Source: Sneathia sanguinegens
Lineage (GTDB): Bacteria > Fusobacteriota > Fusobacteriia > Fusobacteriales > Leptotrichiaceae
Assembly (NCBI RefSeq): GCF_042033325.1
Contig: NZ_CP160095.1
Direction: 5' to 3' (one strand)
Length of the DNA: 64,000 bases
A program made the position numbers and the translations under genes. Positions 63,124 to 64,000 of this stretch are shown one piece after another. Positions within the stretch are counted from its first letter, which is position 1, and the number at the start of each line of letters is the position of its first letter. The notes beneath the pieces are model-generated. The model was not told the origin of the DNA. It made no database searches and saw only the letters and a program-made list of their open reading frames with translations.

Positions 63124-63158
63124 AACAAATATCTCAATTGAGGTGTTTGTTTTTTTTA
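63124..63158 (+). terminator. Intrinsic terminator after the PotD-like gene
   Basis: A 12-bp stem AACAAATATCTC/GAGGTGTTTGTT with two G-T pairs and loop AATT, followed by T8. Confidence 0.88.
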
Positions 63159-63159
63159 T

Positions 63160-63199
63160 AAAAAAAGGATTAACTCCTACCTGACATAGAAGTTAATCC
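63160..63199 (-). terminator. Intrinsic terminator after the gamma-lyase gene
   Basis: On the minus strand GGATTAACT/AGTTAATCC (63167-63199) is followed by a T run. The stem sequence is nearly the same as that of the terminator at 1880-1913. Confidence 0.85.
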
Positions 63200-63208
63200 A
63201 TAGATATG

Positions 63209-64000
63209 TTATTTGATTTGATCTAAGGCTTGTTTCAAATCGGCAATGATATCATCAACATTTTCCAATCCAACTGACAATCTAACCATACCATCTGTAA
63301 TACCTGCATTTAATCTTTCTTCTTGTGTATATGGTGAGTGTGTCATTGAAGCTGGATGTTGAATTAATGTTTCACAATCTCCTAAAGATACGGCTAATGT
63401 ACAAAGTTTAACGCTATTCATCAATTTCTTACCTGCTTCTAAGCCACCTTTTAATTCAAATGACATCATAGCACCAGGTAATTTCATTTGTTTTTTAGCA
63501 ACTTCATAAGCACCAAAACTCTTTAATCCTGGATATTGAATAGAAGCTATCTTAGGATGTTTTTCTAAGAATTCAGCAACTTTCATAGCATTGTAGCAGT
63601 GTCTTTCCATTCTTATTTCCAATGTCTTTAATCCTCTATTTATTAAATAAGCATTAAATGGTGCAAGAACAGATCCAGTAAAGTCTTTAACCCCCACTAA
63701 TCTTGCTTTGTCAACAAGATCTTTTCTTGAAATTACGAAACCTGCTATTACATCTCCGTGACCATTTAAGTATTTTGTTGCTGAGTGAACAACCATATCA
63801 GCACCTAAAGATAATGGTTTTTGAATGTATGGTGAACAATAAGTATTGTCAACAATTACAATACAGTCTTTATTGTAATCATGTACTATTTTTGCAACTT
63901 TTTCTATATCTATTATTGTCATATTAGGATTTGCTGGTGTTTCAAGATAAACAATCTTAGTATTCTTCTTTAATGACTTCTTAACTAAGTCTAAATCAGT
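63209..64000 (-). CDS. Methionine/cystathionine gamma-lyase, C-terminal part
   Basis: The gene continues beyond the right edge. The 263 visible codons start within TDLDLVKKSLKKNTKIVYLE, then TPANPNMTI. This is a Cys/Met-metabolism PLP enzyme. The PLP lysine is in SATKYLNGHGDV, the Asp that holds the pyridine nitrogen is in VIVDNTY, and the C-terminal HPASMTHSPY and VRLSVGLEN blocks are present. The sequence best fits methionine gamma-lyase or cystathionine gamma-lyase, which release thiols or H2S. The region with the diagnostic active-site Cys lies outside the window. A minus-strand terminator follows the stop. Confidence 0.92.
   Translation of the reverse strand, partial: TDLDLVKKSLKKNTKIVYLETPANPNMTIIDIEKVAKIVHDYNKDCIVIVDNTYCSPYIQKPLSLGADMVVHSATKYLNGHGDVIAGFVISRKDLVDKARLVGVKDFTGSVLAPFNAYLINRGLKTLEIRMERHCYNAMKVAEFLEKHPKIASIQYPGLKSFGAYEVAKKQMKLPGAMMSFELKGGLEAGKKLMNSVKLCTLAVSLGDCETLIQHPASMTHSPYTQEERLNAGITDGMVRLSVGLENVDDIIADLKQALDQIK

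Overview
The window is very AT-rich chromosomal DNA, by eye well under one third G+C, with A-ending codons and strong AGGAG ribosome binding sites. Its proteins point to a Gram-negative-type (diderm) member of the Fusobacteriota, most likely family Leptotrichiaceae (Streptobacillus or Sneathia type). The evidence is a giant type V autotransporter with the N-terminal domain typical of these bacteria, several secreted proteins ending in an aromatic residue like outer-membrane barrels, and otherwise Firmicute-like metabolism with a glmS ribozyme and a lysine riboswitch. The genus is an inference and cannot be fixed without a search.

Layout. 1-1.9 kb (minus): a partial unknown gene, tRNA-Leu(CAA), exonuclease III and a queuosine-precursor-type transporter. 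1.9-12.2 kb (minus): one 3428-residue autotransporter adhesin. 12.4-23 kb (plus): a dense run with a divergent second MnmG, Pgi carrying an extra N-terminal domain, a frameshifted GH13 maltogenic-type amylase, a PepO peptidase, a nitroreductase with an apparent nonsense codon near its end, and PLP synthase PdxS/PdxT. 23-28 kb: a secreted EEP phosphatase/nuclease, an orphan OppA-like lipoprotein, and a frameshifted coiled-coil outer-membrane protein. 28-35.4 kb (plus): a tight seven-gene operon, rpe, a MarR-FeoA fusion regulator, rqcH, ktrB/ktrA-type potassium uptake, canonical mnmG and rsmG. 35.4-39.7 kb: a second OppA paralogue, then a lysine riboswitch controlling an amino-acid ABC transporter.

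39.7-44.7 kb (minus): a sialic acid/ManNAc cluster, rpiR-type regulator, PTS EIIBC, nanE, nanK, nanA. 44.7-46.7 kb (minus): S1-like RNA-binding protein and HPr, divergent from tRNA-Cys. 46.9-48.6 kb (minus): TtcA-family protein and a histidine acid phosphatase. 48.7-53.2 kb (plus): a complete livJHMGF branched-chain amino acid transporter. 53.3-57.7 kb: two unrecognised secreted proteins, convergent. 57.7-63.1 kb (plus): glmS ribozyme, glmS, ung, murE and a PotD-like lipoprotein. The window ends inside a methionine/cystathionine gamma-lyase on the minus strand.

Metabolic logic. NanA/NanK/NanE funnel amino sugars to GlcNAc-6-P, while the glmS ribozyme throttles GlcN-6-P synthesis and MurE uses the wall precursors. 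Amino acids come largely from uptake (Opp, Lys, Liv and polyamine binding proteins). Three genes between 17.9 and 26.6 kb look interrupted: a 1-nt deletion in an A run, an in-frame TAG, and a +1 insertion. These could be real decay, rescue by slippage or readthrough, or sequencing error.
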